Shown: in pieces, positions 25,824-35,623 of the stretch | Layout: each line of letters begins with the position of its first letter | Numbering within the stretch: position 1 is the stretch's first letter | DNA from: an uncultured Clostridia bacterium | GTDB taxonomy: Bacteria > Bacillota > Clostridia > Oscillospirales > Acutalibacteraceae | NCBI GenBank assembly: GCA_947623175.1 | Contig: CANQGK010000001.1 | Span: 143,431-207,430 of the forward strand | DNA length: 64,000 bases | Direction: 5' to 3' | The notes under the pieces: generated by a model | What the model saw: only the letters and a program-made list of their open reading frames with translations | Database searches by the model: none | Told to the model about the DNA's origin: nothing | Made by a program: the position numbers and the translations under genes

Positions 25824-28148
25824 TCAACATACCGAATACTTAAATTCTTTGGTTTCGCCGACCTTTATTTGCGTATGCTCGTCGGCAAAAGCGACGTCAA
25901 GCGCCTTTTCGCCCTCCGTAACCGAAACGGTAAGCTTGGTATTATCGAGCGTAACGGTGTATTTTACGCCATGCCATACTGCCTTGAAGGAAATCGATTT
26001 CCACCAAGGAATAAAGGAGGGCTTAAATGAAACGCCGTTTTCGCTTAATTTCATACCGGCGACTCCCCTGCTTACCGCAAGCCAAGCGCCGGCGGCGCAT
26101 GCGGCATGAATACCCTCATGGGCGCAGTCGTGCTCGTCGTCCAAATCCAATCTTGCGGTTTTCATAAGATAATTGTATAACCGCTCGGGTTGACCGCAAT
26201 CGGCGGCGCAGATTGCATGCACCGGATACGAAAGCGACGAGGAGGATTCGCATCTTGCCTCATAATAATCCCAATTTCGGCGGTATACCGTATCACCGAA
26301 CGGAATATTCATATATGAAAATAAAAGCATGACGTCCGGCTGCTTTATCACCTGACTTTTGTTATAAAGCCCCGACTGCTTCATCTGGAAGCTCTTCGCC
26401 GTGGTTCCGCCCTGCAGCTCAAGCTCGCGGTCAAGGTCAAAATATCCGTCAAATTGCGCAATCATTCCCGTTTTTTTATCAAAGGGTAAATATAATTCGT
26501 TTGCAAGACGGCGTATATCCTCTATTTCGGCATCGGATATTTCGATTTTTCGCTTAATTGCCTCAAAATCGGCGGAAAATTCGGCGCAAAGCTTTAAAGT
26601 GCCGTCTAAAGCGATTTTTACGGAATAATTAGTATAGGCGTTATTATCCACATAAGGGTGATGCTCGTCGGTTCCGGTGACGCAATTTATGACAAATGCG
26701 TCTTTTTCGTCCGACCACTCGGCGCGGCTCGTCCAATAGCGCCCGATTTCGAGCAATAATTCCAAGCCGTATTTTTTAATAAAAGCCAGGTCGCCCGTGC
26801 AGGTATAATAATTTAGCACCGCTAAGGCTATATCCGACATAATATGTATTTGAAGGAAGGGATGACGGGTATAGGTCCAAACGGTCTCTTCACCCGTTAC
26901 GCCCGACGTAAACGGAAAACGGGCGCCCTTTCTCCCCTCTTTGCGGGCGTTTTCTCTGGCGGCGTTTAATTTGTTGTAGCGGTAAATCAGCGCGTTAACG
27001 GCATATTCGGGCATAGTCTGTAAAAACACGGGCAATTGATATACCTCGGCGTCCCACCAAACGAAATTGTTGTAGACTTCTCCCGTGAGTCCTTTGGCGG
27101 AGAGACTGTGAACGGCGTCATTGCGGTCTATGGATATGAGGGTATGGTAATTGCTGAAGCGCACCGCAGAGTCGGCGTCGTCGTCACCGTCTATAGTAAC
27201 GTTTATTCTGTCGAAGAGCGGTTCGTATACCTCTACGCTCTCGCGTAAAAGCTCGTCATAGCTTTTTGTCGCCAATATGTCGAGGTTGCGCTTTACGAGG
27301 TCTTTAAGATTTTCGTCGGTATCGCGCGAGGTGACAATATATATTTTCTTTTCGAAGGTATAGGTTTTGCCCCGCTCGGTTTCAAAGGTATAAAGATTAG
27401 CGATAATATCCTCGTCGCAAATCGACTCGGTTTTAGGGTTCTTTACTCCAATTAACCCCTGCTTTACTCCCACACAGCAGGCAAATTTGTACTGCTCGCC
27501 GGATAATAATTCATGCATTACGGCGCTTTCGTCGACCTTCGAATATTGCGGAACCGTAGTATGCTGACCGTAGGTTTTGGTGCGGCAGTCCAGACCGCTC
27601 ATAACGGTAATCGGTTTATTGTGATTGACGGGTTTTGCCGTGGCTTTTATCGCGTATACGTGGTCGTCGGCAAAGCTCGAAAAGCGTTCGAAGGTAAATT
27701 CGGTAATATTTCCTTTATCGCTTTTCCATACTACCCGCCTTGAAAGCGTATTGTTTTGTATGTTAAGGGTTCGCTCCCATTCGATAATTTCGCCTTCCCA
27801 CGGATAAAAAACCTCGCCGTCTATCGTAAAACGAATCAACAAAAAATCGATTAAATTGATAACACATTCCTGTTTTTCGAATTTTTTTAACTTTTCCTCG
27901 TTAAAATAGTATTTTTTCATATACATGTTGTCACAGTAAGGCAATCTTACGTCGATAATACCGTCAATAACTCCCCTTATGTAACAGCCCTGTATTCGAA
28001 GGCTTCCGAACTCCTCCAAGCTTCCTCTTACGCCGATATATCCGTTACCTGTGGTAAATAAGGACGCCACATTGGGTTCGGTTGAAAGATCGTATGTGTG
28101 TTCGGTAAGCTTCCACTTCCCGCAAGGCGTCAAACCGCTGTTTTTCAT
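25824..28148 (-). CDS. GH65 family glycoside phosphorylase/hydrolase
   Basis: 774 aa, full length for GH65. N-terminal beta-sandwich (NGYIGVRGSLEEFGS), then an (alpha/alpha)6 barrel with FVWWDAEVYQLPVF and ETVWTYTRHPFLQIHI, and the catalytic acid in VTGTDEHHP (Glu near residue 493). C-terminal beta domain. Family members phosphorolyse alpha-linked disaccharides (maltose, trehalose, kojibiose, nigerose) to glucose-1-phosphate; the usual GPDEYHE motif reads GTDEHHP here. Cytoplasmic, consistent with use of sugars brought in by the ABC permeases just upstream. Which linkage it prefers cannot be read from sequence. Confidence 0.88.
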   Translation of the reverse strand: MKNSGLTPCGKWKLTEHTYDLSTEPNVASLFTTGNGYIGVRGSLEEFGSLRIQGCYIRGVIDGIIDVRLPYCDNMYMKKYYFNEEKLKKFEKQECVINLIDFLLIRFTIDGEVFYPWEGEIIEWERTLNIQNNTLSRRVVWKSDKGNITEFTFERFSSFADDHVYAIKATAKPVNHNKPITVMSGLDCRTKTYGQHTTVPQYSKVDESAVMHELLSGEQYKFACCVGVKQGLIGVKNPKTESICDEDIIANLYTFETERGKTYTFEKKIYIVTSRDTDENLKDLVKRNLDILATKSYDELLRESVEVYEPLFDRINVTIDGDDDADSAVRFSNYHTLISIDRNDAVHSLSAKGLTGEVYNNFVWWDAEVYQLPVFLQTMPEYAVNALIYRYNKLNAARENARKEGRKGARFPFTSGVTGEETVWTYTRHPFLQIHIMSDIALAVLNYYTCTGDLAFIKKYGLELLLEIGRYWTSRAEWSDEKDAFVINCVTGTDEHHPYVDNNAYTNYSVKIALDGTLKLCAEFSADFEAIKRKIEISDAEIEDIRRLANELYLPFDKKTGMIAQFDGYFDLDRELELQGGTTAKSFQMKQSGLYNKSQVIKQPDVMLLFSYMNIPFGDTVYRRNWDYYEARCESSSSLSYPVHAICAADCGQPERLYNYLMKTARLDLDDEHDCAHEGIHAACAAGAWLAVSRGVAGMKLSENGVSFKPSFIPWWKSISFKAVWHGVKYTVTLDNTKLTVSVTEGEKALDVAFADEHTQIKVGETKEFKYSVC

Positions 28149-28186
28149 ATAAATTAAACTCCTTAAAGAATAGAATGTAAGTGTAA

Positions 28187-29092
28187 TCAGCCGCCGGATA
28201 ATCCGGTCTGCGATATGCTTTTAACGAACGAACGCTGGCAGAGCACAAAAAGAAAAATCAGCGGGAAAGCCACTAAAATGCTTGCCGCGCACTGCGCGAT
28301 CTGCGTGCCGACGTTATCCCAAGCCAAATCGTTTCTGATGCTTACGGCGGCTATGGAGGTCGACAAAAGATGCGTATCTACCAAATAGGTTTTGGGGTAG
28401 ACGATATCGGTCCATTCCCAGCAAAAGGAAAATAGGAAAACCGTAGTCATCATCGTTCGGGCGTTCGGCAGCATTACCGTCGTAAAGGTTTTCATAACGC
28501 CCGCGCCGTCAATATATGCCGCTTCCTCCAATGCCTGCGACAGACCGCGGAAATTTTCCCTCATTAAATAGATGTAGAGCCCTTCGCGTATTCCGAGTCC
28601 GGTAAAGGCGAGAATAAGTATGGGCCAAAAGGTATCTACCAACTCGAAGCTCCCGATTTTCAGCTGTACAAAGCTCTGATACTGCGCTATGTTTATGGTT
28701 TGATATGGAACTATCATCATAATAACCACAAACGCAAAGGCGATACCCGCGCCTTTGAATTTAAACCGCGCCAAGCCGTAGCCTATAACGGTGCATGACG
28801 CCGTTTGGATGACTGCCACCAAAAGTGAGAGCAAAACGGAGTTTATCGCGCTTTCGGGCAGCCACATCTGCTCGAGCATTTTCTTCCAATAATGAAGCGA
28901 CGGGTTTTTGGGGAATAATCGTACAGTATTGTCGAGTAAATCCTCCGGACTCATAAACGAAAGCAGAATTTTTGCCAAAATCGGTTTTAAAATAATAAAG
29001 CCCAATCCGAAAATAACGGCAAAGCGAAAAACGGCAATACACCATTTCAAGGCGTTTTTACGCAATTTTTCGGAATTATTTATTTTCGTCAT
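28187..29092 (-). CDS. Sugar ABC transporter permease (MalG type)
   Basis: 301 aa, six predicted membrane helices. The cytoplasmic EAA loop reads EAAYIDGAGVMKTFTTVMLP, the ATPase contact of CUT1 permeases. It pairs with the MalF-type gene 9 bp upstream. No ATPase gene is nearby; Firmicutes often use a shared MsmK-like ATPase. Confidence 0.9.
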   Translation of the reverse strand: MTKINNSEKLRKNALKWCIAVFRFAVIFGLGFIILKPILAKILLSFMSPEDLLDNTVRLFPKNPSLHYWKKMLEQMWLPESAINSVLLSLLVAVIQTASCTVIGYGLARFKFKGAGIAFAFVVIMMIVPYQTINIAQYQSFVQLKIGSFELVDTFWPILILAFTGLGIREGLYIYLMRENFRGLSQALEEAAYIDGAGVMKTFTTVMLPNARTMMTTVFLFSFCWEWTDIVYPKTYLVDTHLLSTSIAAVSIRNDLAWDNVGTQIAQCAASILVAFPLIFLFVLCQRSFVKSISQTGLSGG

Positions 29093-29101
29093 TATATCAC
29101 C

Positions 29102-29998
29102 TCACCCGTTAGCGTTCGATACGATTTTTTTCATAAGCAAAAGTACGATTGCGACAAAAATCGCCAATGCCGACAAATAAATGATATTCATAGCGTTTGC
29201 GAGCGCGTATTGGTTTTCGCTGAACGCCAAAACGTTGGTATACCAAAACATACCGTCGGCGCTGTCGGCAACCAGAGAAATGGTATAAACCGCATTTACC
29301 GCAATATGAGGCGTTATCATCGGCAGGGTTATTTTCCAAAAAAGCTCCCAACTGCTGCAGCCTTCGATAGCCGCGGCTTCGTAGACCGAATAGGGTATTT
29401 CCTGAAGACCCGCCAAGAAAATGAAAATCTGCAATCCGCTTGAGCGGGCTATTTCGTATATATTCGAAACGGCGTTTACGACAATATCGGTGAGGAATTT
29501 CGGGAAATTTATCGAAGCGAGTAAAACCGACATATCGGTAAAAGCCGTAGCAGACGAGCCCACCGTATTTTCTATTGACTGTCCGGCTCCGCTGTAGTAC
29601 ATAGCCGTACTGTCGGTAGACGCCAGCGCTCCCACGGAGAGTATGACCGGAATAAAGAATATAACCCTTGCTATAACTCTGCCTTTGAATTTTTGGTTGA
29701 GCATGGTGGCGATAAGCAGGCTGTAAATCAAAATAACCGGAACGTTTATAACCCAGGTTTTCATATTCGAAACCATCATCGGCATAAAATTCGGATCGCT
29801 TCTTACCGCTTCCTTGTATTTTGAAAATCCGCTGAATACGACCTTAAATCCGTTTTGGGTATCTATAGTGCCGACGGAATAAAGAAAGGTCTGAATTAAA
29901 TTCGGTATAAAGATAAAGCATACGCCTATAATAAGGGGGATAATAAAGATGTAGCCGTACCGGGCGCGTTTTTCAAATAATAATGACTTCTTTTTCAT
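29102..29998 (-). CDS. Sugar ABC transporter permease (MalF type)
   Basis: 298 aa, six helices, EAA loop EAAAIEGCSSWELFWKITLP. ATG follows GGAGGGATAAATAAGG. It lies between the DUF5696-like lipoprotein and the MalG-type partner. In place of a classical binding protein, the immediate upstream gene is the large DUF5696-like lipoprotein, which may feed this pair. Confidence 0.9.
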   Translation of the reverse strand: MKKKSLLFEKRARYGYIFIIPLIIGVCFIFIPNLIQTFLYSVGTIDTQNGFKVVFSGFSKYKEAVRSDPNFMPMMVSNMKTWVINVPVILIYSLLIATMLNQKFKGRVIARVIFFIPVILSVGALASTDSTAMYYSGAGQSIENTVGSSATAFTDMSVLLASINFPKFLTDIVVNAVSNIYEIARSSGLQIFIFLAGLQEIPYSVYEAAAIEGCSSWELFWKITLPMITPHIAVNAVYTISLVADSADGMFWYTNVLAFSENQYALANAMNIIYLSALAIFVAIVLLLMKKIVSNANG

Positions 29999-30004
29999 CC
30001 TTAT

Positions 30005-32557
30005 TTATCCCTCCTTGATAGCATAGCTTTCCGCTTTTACGGTTATGCCGTCGATTTTTTGATCGGAAGTTCCGAAATTCGCATAAATCGAACAGCCGTT
30101 GTCGTATTTTACGATTTCGGTATTTCCGATAATTTTATAATCCGTCATAAGCGACGAATTGATTTTTTCGGATATTTTTTTGCTTTCTTTTGCAAATTCG
30201 ATAAAATCAGCTAATCTTTCTTCGCCGCCGAGAGATCTCAGGCGGGTTTTGTAATCCGTATTTCTTATAAAATCATCCGAACCGGTAATAAAGGCGGCAT
30301 AGGGCATTGCGCCGTATTCCAACGCTTTAAGCTTATTGACCGCTTGATTGTCCGACAGATTATATGGCGCGCCCGCATAAGGAATGAGCGAATGGAGCAC
30401 CATTTGCATAAACGGTACGTCGACAATTTCACCGTCGGTATGAGACGAGGCGGTGGGAATATTGAGCAAATAATCCGCATACGGGTAAACGTATGAATTG
30501 CCGCCGTCAAAAATCAGCGGTATATCGGATTTTACGGCTTCCTGCAATACGCCGTCGATTATTCCGCCCGCTTCTGCCCTGTCTACCTGGCGCTTGGTAT
30601 TATAATCCGCGCCCAAGTATAAGCCGGTAGCTCCGTATGAAATTCCCGGAAGATCCGATTTTTCAAAATTTTTCATAAGTGAAGCTCTTAACGACTCCGC
30701 GAAGTTTTTATAGCAAAGCGGGGAAATAAAATACCGTTTACCCGTTTGCGTATTGTATTGGCGCGTTACGATATCGTAGTCGCTTCTGACATTTTGCAGT
30801 CGGTTCAAATACCGCGCGCTGTCCTTTGAGGGTGTAAATCCGTTTCCGGATTTATAGGCAAAATACATATCCGCATCCAGGTACAACCCGCCGCCGGTTT
30901 CTTTACATAAGCTTTGCAGCTCTTTAAGCTCTTGTGCCGTGCCGACCTTTTTGCATATCGAAAATTCGTTGTACGCCTTATGCTCGTATCCGTCGTCGGT
31001 ATAGCCGAACAAACGAATTACGATGGGGCCTACGTCGGCGGCTTTGAGCTTTTCCGCCGCGTCGATTATCTCCGAAACGGTCGAAAGTACCGTCCGCTTG
31101 GTATACGGAACTCCCAAAAAATGCTTTGTTTCGGTAATCGCGCAAAGAAAATCCATAACTACGGGCGAAGCGTCGGGCTTATCGGCGGCTTTTTTGAAAC
31201 GTTCTTTTATACGTTCGCGATAAATTTTCGCCATTTGCGAATAATCGTTATTTTGCGGGGATAACAGGCAATAATCGACCGTAGGTACTACCGCGGCAAT
31301 CTTTTTCTGAAAAAGGTTGTAAGTCGGTATATCCATATCCGAGTAATCGGTGACGTCGATATTGCGCATCACAAAGGTCGGATATGCGTGATTTAACAAA
31401 ACCGAATTGCTTTTGGGCTCAACCGTTATTTTCGCAACCTCGTCGCCCTCGGTAATTTCGGCAAAATAGCCGCCCGACTTTTCCGAACAGCCGAAAACGG
31501 GCATGGTCATATTTTGCGAAAGAGAAGAAATTTTATCGGTGCGTAAAGAATAATCCTCGCCGTAGCAGGAAAAAACGCTCGCATTGTGACCGCTGTTGTA
31601 ATCAAGTAAGCTTCCGCTGCCGTCGGCGACAAAAAAGCTTCCCTCGGCGGAGGACGAGCCGAAATACGGCAGTACCTCAATGCTTTGGAGCTTATATTGA
31701 TCGCTTCGCTCGGTAATTTTGTCCGTCAAAACCTTTACGGTAAAGCCTGAATCGGTAAGCTCGTATTCTACAGGAACGGTAAACCCCGGACTTTTTTCGG
31801 CGTTTTCGTTTTGATTTCCTATATTTAGTTTTTTAAGCAGCTCGCCGTATTTTTCGGCGGTGTAGCCGATTTCGGCGAAGTAGTCGGAAATATCCGCACG
31901 GTCTATATCAGTTAAGTTTTCATCGATTATATAAGCGGCGTTTTTCTTTATATACGGATACTTTTTTTCGAGCTCAGCCGTCTCATCCGACAGCTCCTCC
32001 GGTGAGTAATAGACATAATAACGTCTAAGCCGCCTTATTATAAAATCATCGTCAAACTGCGCTAAGATTTCCTCAAATCCCGCCTCGTCGAAAATATCGG
32101 GTACAAAGGACTCGTTCTCTCCGAAGGAATAATAAACTCTGATTCGGTTACGATCGGTCAAAACCTTAAAATTTTCAAGCAGAACGCTGTCGGTTTGCGA
32201 ATACATATAAAAAGCATTGCTTTGATCCGAATAGTACACAACCGAAAGCTCGGAATGCATTTTTGCGTTTGTCGCTTCGGAAGCGGCTTGAAGCTCGTCG
32301 GGTGCCGCAGAGGCAACGCTTTTACCGGTAAGCTTATCCGTAACGGAAAAATGTGCGGTTTTTGAATTCAATACAAAGCGGATACGTTCGTTTTCGAGGG
32401 TGACGTCGTTTTGGGTTTCGGAAAAGGAGGTATCATCCGGAGTTTGAATTACGGGAGCGGAAATATTGCTTTTATTGCCGTTTAAATTGCAGCCTGCCGT
32501 TACGGCGGTTAACAGCGCAGCCAAACAGCCCGCCGCTATTCTTTTGCAGCATTTCAA
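30005..32557 (-). CDS. Large lipoprotein, DUF5696-like
   Basis: The track start is too long. A TTG at 32557 with AAAGGAGG 7 bp before it gives 850 aa and a clean lipoprotein signal (LTAVTAGCNL, Cys near residue 22). The first part is beta-rich (ERIRFVLNSKTAHFSV, IRVYYSFGENESFVPD), then a barrel-like half with GPIVIRLFGYTDDGY, GGGLYLDADMYFAYKSG, IPLIFDGGNSYVYPYAD. This order follows DUF5696 proteins, which accompany sugar ABC transporters in Firmicutes. The second half looks like a TIM-barrel and may have enzymatic or ligand-binding roles. Function unproven. Confidence 0.72.
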   Translation of the reverse strand: MKCCKRIAAGCLAALLTAVTAGCNLNGNKSNISAPVIQTPDDTSFSETQNDVTLENERIRFVLNSKTAHFSVTDKLTGKSVASAAPDELQAASEATNAKMHSELSVVYYSDQSNAFYMYSQTDSVLLENFKVLTDRNRIRVYYSFGENESFVPDIFDEAGFEEILAQFDDDFIIRRLRRYYVYYSPEELSDETAELEKKYPYIKKNAAYIIDENLTDIDRADISDYFAEIGYTAEKYGELLKKLNIGNQNENAEKSPGFTVPVEYELTDSGFTVKVLTDKITERSDQYKLQSIEVLPYFGSSSAEGSFFVADGSGSLLDYNSGHNASVFSCYGEDYSLRTDKISSLSQNMTMPVFGCSEKSGGYFAEITEGDEVAKITVEPKSNSVLLNHAYPTFVMRNIDVTDYSDMDIPTYNLFQKKIAAVVPTVDYCLLSPQNNDYSQMAKIYRERIKERFKKAADKPDASPVVMDFLCAITETKHFLGVPYTKRTVLSTVSEIIDAAEKLKAADVGPIVIRLFGYTDDGYEHKAYNEFSICKKVGTAQELKELQSLCKETGGGLYLDADMYFAYKSGNGFTPSKDSARYLNRLQNVRSDYDIVTRQYNTQTGKRYFISPLCYKNFAESLRASLMKNFEKSDLPGISYGATGLYLGADYNTKRQVDRAEAGGIIDGVLQEAVKSDIPLIFDGGNSYVYPYADYLLNIPTASSHTDGEIVDVPFMQMVLHSLIPYAGAPYNLSDNQAVNKLKALEYGAMPYAAFITGSDDFIRNTDYKTRLRSLGGEERLADFIEFAKESKKISEKINSSLMTDYKIIGNTEIVKYDNGCSIYANFGTSDQKIDGITVKAESYAIKEG

Positions 32558-32574
32558 ATTTATTCCTCCTTTTA

Positions 32575-34668
32575 TCAATACGAATGAAACGAGATTTCGG
32601 AATAAGAATTGTATACGAACTGCACAACGTTTTGCACAATGCTGATTATGAGCAAAATTATGAATATTATTATACAAATACCCACAAGTATCAAAACGGC
32701 GGTCCATAACGTTTTAGAGGGCGAATAATCGTGCGTCATCATAAGCGACGCGTAAAGTAAAAATACAACCCAAATAATTATAAGCGTCTTAAAAAAGGTA
32801 TAAAACGCAAGCTCGTCTGCGGTTATAACGTTGGAAAATATAAGCAGGGGTATGGCAAAAATAACGTACGGCTTTAGAGCGTAACAGGTGGCGATATAAA
32901 TATCCTTAACCGTTCCCTTGCCGTCCATTAAGGTTGTAAAGCACCAATTCGCCGCAATGTAAAAAGCAAGTGGTAAAAAGAGCATTGCCACACGGTAAAG
33001 CACGTTTTCTTCACCCGGCACCTTTCCGGTGGCTATGTATCCGCCGAACTGCACGTTAAGCGCATACATCAAAAAGAAAAGAACGGCGATAAAGGTTGCC
33101 GTGCGAACGTTACCCCGCTTTTCGTGCTTTAAATCCCAAAACCCGTCGAAGGGATGAAGCATAATGTGATTTGCGTACTTATAGTCCCGAAATGCCTTGC
33201 TCTCTATTGCAAAGGATTTCTTTTTTAAAAAGATTTTGCAGAAAATAAAAATCAAAACCGCGGCAAAAAGCGCTCCTAAAAAGTAAGGGAAAAATCGACG
33301 GATCAAATTGTCGCGGTACTTTGCAAAGGCGTTATTGTACAAATCGTAACGCCTTATAACGCTTAACTTTTTAAGGGCGGCGCCGTAATCCTTTTTGTAT
33401 AAAAGCATTTTGGCTATGGTAATATCCGCCGGAAGATATGCGGAATCGATATTTTTAATTTCTTCGAAAGCAAGCTGTGCTTTTTCGTAGTCGCCGTCGT
33501 TATAAAGGGATAAAGCGCCGCGGATTTTTCTCGAAAAATCGGTTTCGCGTAAAACGGTTACCGAATTTTTAAAGGAATCGGTAACAATCAATTGAGCGGC
33601 GTTTTGATCCGTTTGCGGAATAAATTCTATCGCGGAAGCGGAATAAAAGGTGCCCTTTTGAGTTCCGTTAGCGCCGAAGGCGTACAATAAGGTTCCGTCC
33701 TCCGAATAGGTATAGATTTTTCCCTGTGACGAGTCCAAAACAAAATAAATATCCTCGCCTATTTTACCGGAATCGTAAAGCGCCACGTCGGTAAAATAGG
33801 GCTTGTAGCCGGTGCCGCTCAAATATACGCTGTCGCCGTATCCGTCGTAAGGACGCGCCAGAATATTGTCGCCGTCGCTGTTGAGCTTGCCCACGGGAAC
33901 CGCGTCCGAAGTCTGCGACGCCACGTACAAAAAGCCGTTTTTATCCATGGTTACCGCGTTATACTCCGTCGGCACATAGGATTCCATCGAAGCGAGCTGT
34001 TCTTTTGTGGCGATTTTTCGCCATAATATTTCGCCGAAATTCGGTTCTACGTCGGGCGCGCCGGTGAAATTCATAAATTCACCGTTTTCGTCAAGCACCA
34101 TAACGCCCTGATTTATGCCCTTGCAAATTACGTACATTTTACCGGTAGAATCCACCGACAAACGAATGGGCAGGTATTGATAATCCGCTTCCAATATCGA
34201 AACCGTCGGGCGGTCAAAAATCCTTTCGCAGATGTAATTTTCTTTTTCTTTTCTAAACATTACAATCCGCGAATTGCCGGTATCGGCGACGTAAAGCGAG
34301 TCGTTATCCGCCCATACGCCCTTGGGTTCGGTGAATTTCTGCTCTTTATTCTCAAAAGAAAAAGATGATAAATAGGCAAACGAGTCCAAATTGCGATCGC
34401 TTATTATAATCCGGTCGTTTCCGCAGTCGCAGATATATAAGTACCCGTCGTCGGTTACACAACAATCGCTCGGCTCCTTAAAATTCCCGAAAGCGACCTT
34501 TTGCACTTCGAAAGCCGCAGGCGTAATAAGCGGCTTGCCGTCCGTATCGTAAATGTAGGTTTGGTATACGCCCTCGGGCGTATAGTCCGCCGCCGCCGAG
34601 GTCGTAAAGGAAAACGAACCGCACAAAAGTATAACGCACAGGCAGAACGTATAAAATAATTTCTTCAA
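32575..34668 (-). CDS. NHL beta-propeller / YIP1-domain membrane fusion protein
   Basis: 697 aa. Signal peptide (1-26), an NHL-type six-blade propeller to about 385 (TDDGYLYICDCGNDRIII, GVWADNDSLYVADTGNSRIVMF), a TPR-like helical piece (ALSLYNDGDYEKAQLAFEE), one helix near 445, a cytoplasmic stretch and a five-helix YIP1-like membrane domain (MALFFL.., FLLYASLMMTHDYSPSK). The propeller faces out. Such fusions occur next to DUF5696 genes and ABC permeases; a role in substrate capture or in holding the transporter is inferred. 17 bp separate it from the lipoprotein. Confidence 0.75.
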   Translation of the reverse strand: MKKLFYTFCLCVILLCGSFSFTTSAAADYTPEGVYQTYIYDTDGKPLITPAAFEVQKVAFGNFKEPSDCCVTDDGYLYICDCGNDRIIISDRNLDSFAYLSSFSFENKEQKFTEPKGVWADNDSLYVADTGNSRIVMFRKEKENYICERIFDRPTVSILEADYQYLPIRLSVDSTGKMYVICKGINQGVMVLDENGEFMNFTGAPDVEPNFGEILWRKIATKEQLASMESYVPTEYNAVTMDKNGFLYVASQTSDAVPVGKLNSDGDNILARPYDGYGDSVYLSGTGYKPYFTDVALYDSGKIGEDIYFVLDSSQGKIYTYSEDGTLLYAFGANGTQKGTFYSASAIEFIPQTDQNAAQLIVTDSFKNSVTVLRETDFSRKIRGALSLYNDGDYEKAQLAFEEIKNIDSAYLPADITIAKMLLYKKDYGAALKKLSVIRRYDLYNNAFAKYRDNLIRRFFPYFLGALFAAVLIFIFCKIFLKKKSFAIESKAFRDYKYANHIMLHPFDGFWDLKHEKRGNVRTATFIAVLFFLMYALNVQFGGYIATGKVPGEENVLYRVAMLFLPLAFYIAANWCFTTLMDGKGTVKDIYIATCYALKPYVIFAIPLLIFSNVITADELAFYTFFKTLIIIWVVFLLYASLMMTHDYSPSKTLWTAVLILVGICIIIFIILLIISIVQNVVQFVYNSYSEISFHSY

Positions 34669-34687
34669 TTTCGGTTCCTCCCGTACA

Positions 34688-35611
34688 TTAATCCTTCATT
34701 CCCGAAGAGGACATGGTTTCAATGATATTTGACTGGCTGAAAACGAATATCAAAATAGGAATAATCATCATAAATACCGCTACCGCGGCGCCTATTCCCG
34801 CACGGGCGATATTGACCGTAGTGCCCGAGCCCGTGATTTGATTAAGGGCGCACGGAAGGGTTTTAAGCTCTTCCTTGTATATAAAGTTGTTATTGCCTAT
34901 GGGCCAAAGCGACTGCACCGAAAGCAGCAACAAGGTAAGCCATGCCGGCTTTACGTTCGGCATAACTATTCTCCAGAAGATAACGTTTTGATTTGCGCCG
35001 TCAATTCGCGCCGCCTCCAGCAAAGAATCGGGTATTTGCTCCATGAACTGTTTCATCAAATAAAGTCCGAGCGACATTCCGAACGCGGGAATAATAAGCG
35101 CGGCGTAGGTATCCACCAAATGCAGCTTTGACATAACAAGATAGTTCGGTATAGCCGTCACGTCCGCGTTGAACATCAGCGAGAAGACAACCAGGGTAAA
35201 CAGAAAGTTTTTTCCCGGGAATTTTTTCTTTGCAAGCGGATAAGCGCACATCGAGGAAATTATAATATGCCCCGCCGTTCCGACGCCCGTAACCAAGAAG
35301 CTGTTGAAAACATACCGCAAAAACGGGACGTTGGAGGTCGACATAACTATAAACATATCCCGATAATTCCCGAATGTGGGATTGGTGGGAAACAGCTGCG
35401 GCGGAAAAACAAACAGTTCGTCCTGCGGCTTAAAGGAGTTGGAGATGATCAAAAGCATGGGAATAGCCATAAAAATCGAGAACAGCAATAAAAGAACGGT
35501 CAATGCAGCTGTTCCCGTTTTGGAACGGTTGACCTTTTTGGAACGGTTCAACCCTCGAAAAGTTATTCTGTGTTTATGCCGGTTTTTAATTGTAAAATCA
35601 CTTGCAGTCAT
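34688..35611 (-). CDS. Sugar ABC transporter permease (MalG type, second set)
   Basis: 307 aa. Basic N-terminus, six helices, EAA loop EAARIDGANQNVIFWRIVMP. It ends SQSNIIETMSSSGMKD, the usual C-terminus of CUT1 permeases of the LplC/YtcP group, which handle polysaccharide or oligosaccharide substrates. Partner is the gene 12 bp upstream. Confidence 0.9.
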   Translation of the reverse strand: MTASDFTIKNRHKHRITFRGLNRSKKVNRSKTGTAALTVLLLLFSIFMAIPMLLIISNSFKPQDELFVFPPQLFPTNPTFGNYRDMFIVMSTSNVPFLRYVFNSFLVTGVGTAGHIIISSMCAYPLAKKKFPGKNFLFTLVVFSLMFNADVTAIPNYLVMSKLHLVDTYAALIIPAFGMSLGLYLMKQFMEQIPDSLLEAARIDGANQNVIFWRIVMPNVKPAWLTLLLLSVQSLWPIGNNNFIYKEELKTLPCALNQITGSGTTVNIARAGIGAAVAVFMMIIPILIFVFSQSNIIETMSSSGMKD

Positions 35612-35623
35612 AACGACTCCTCC

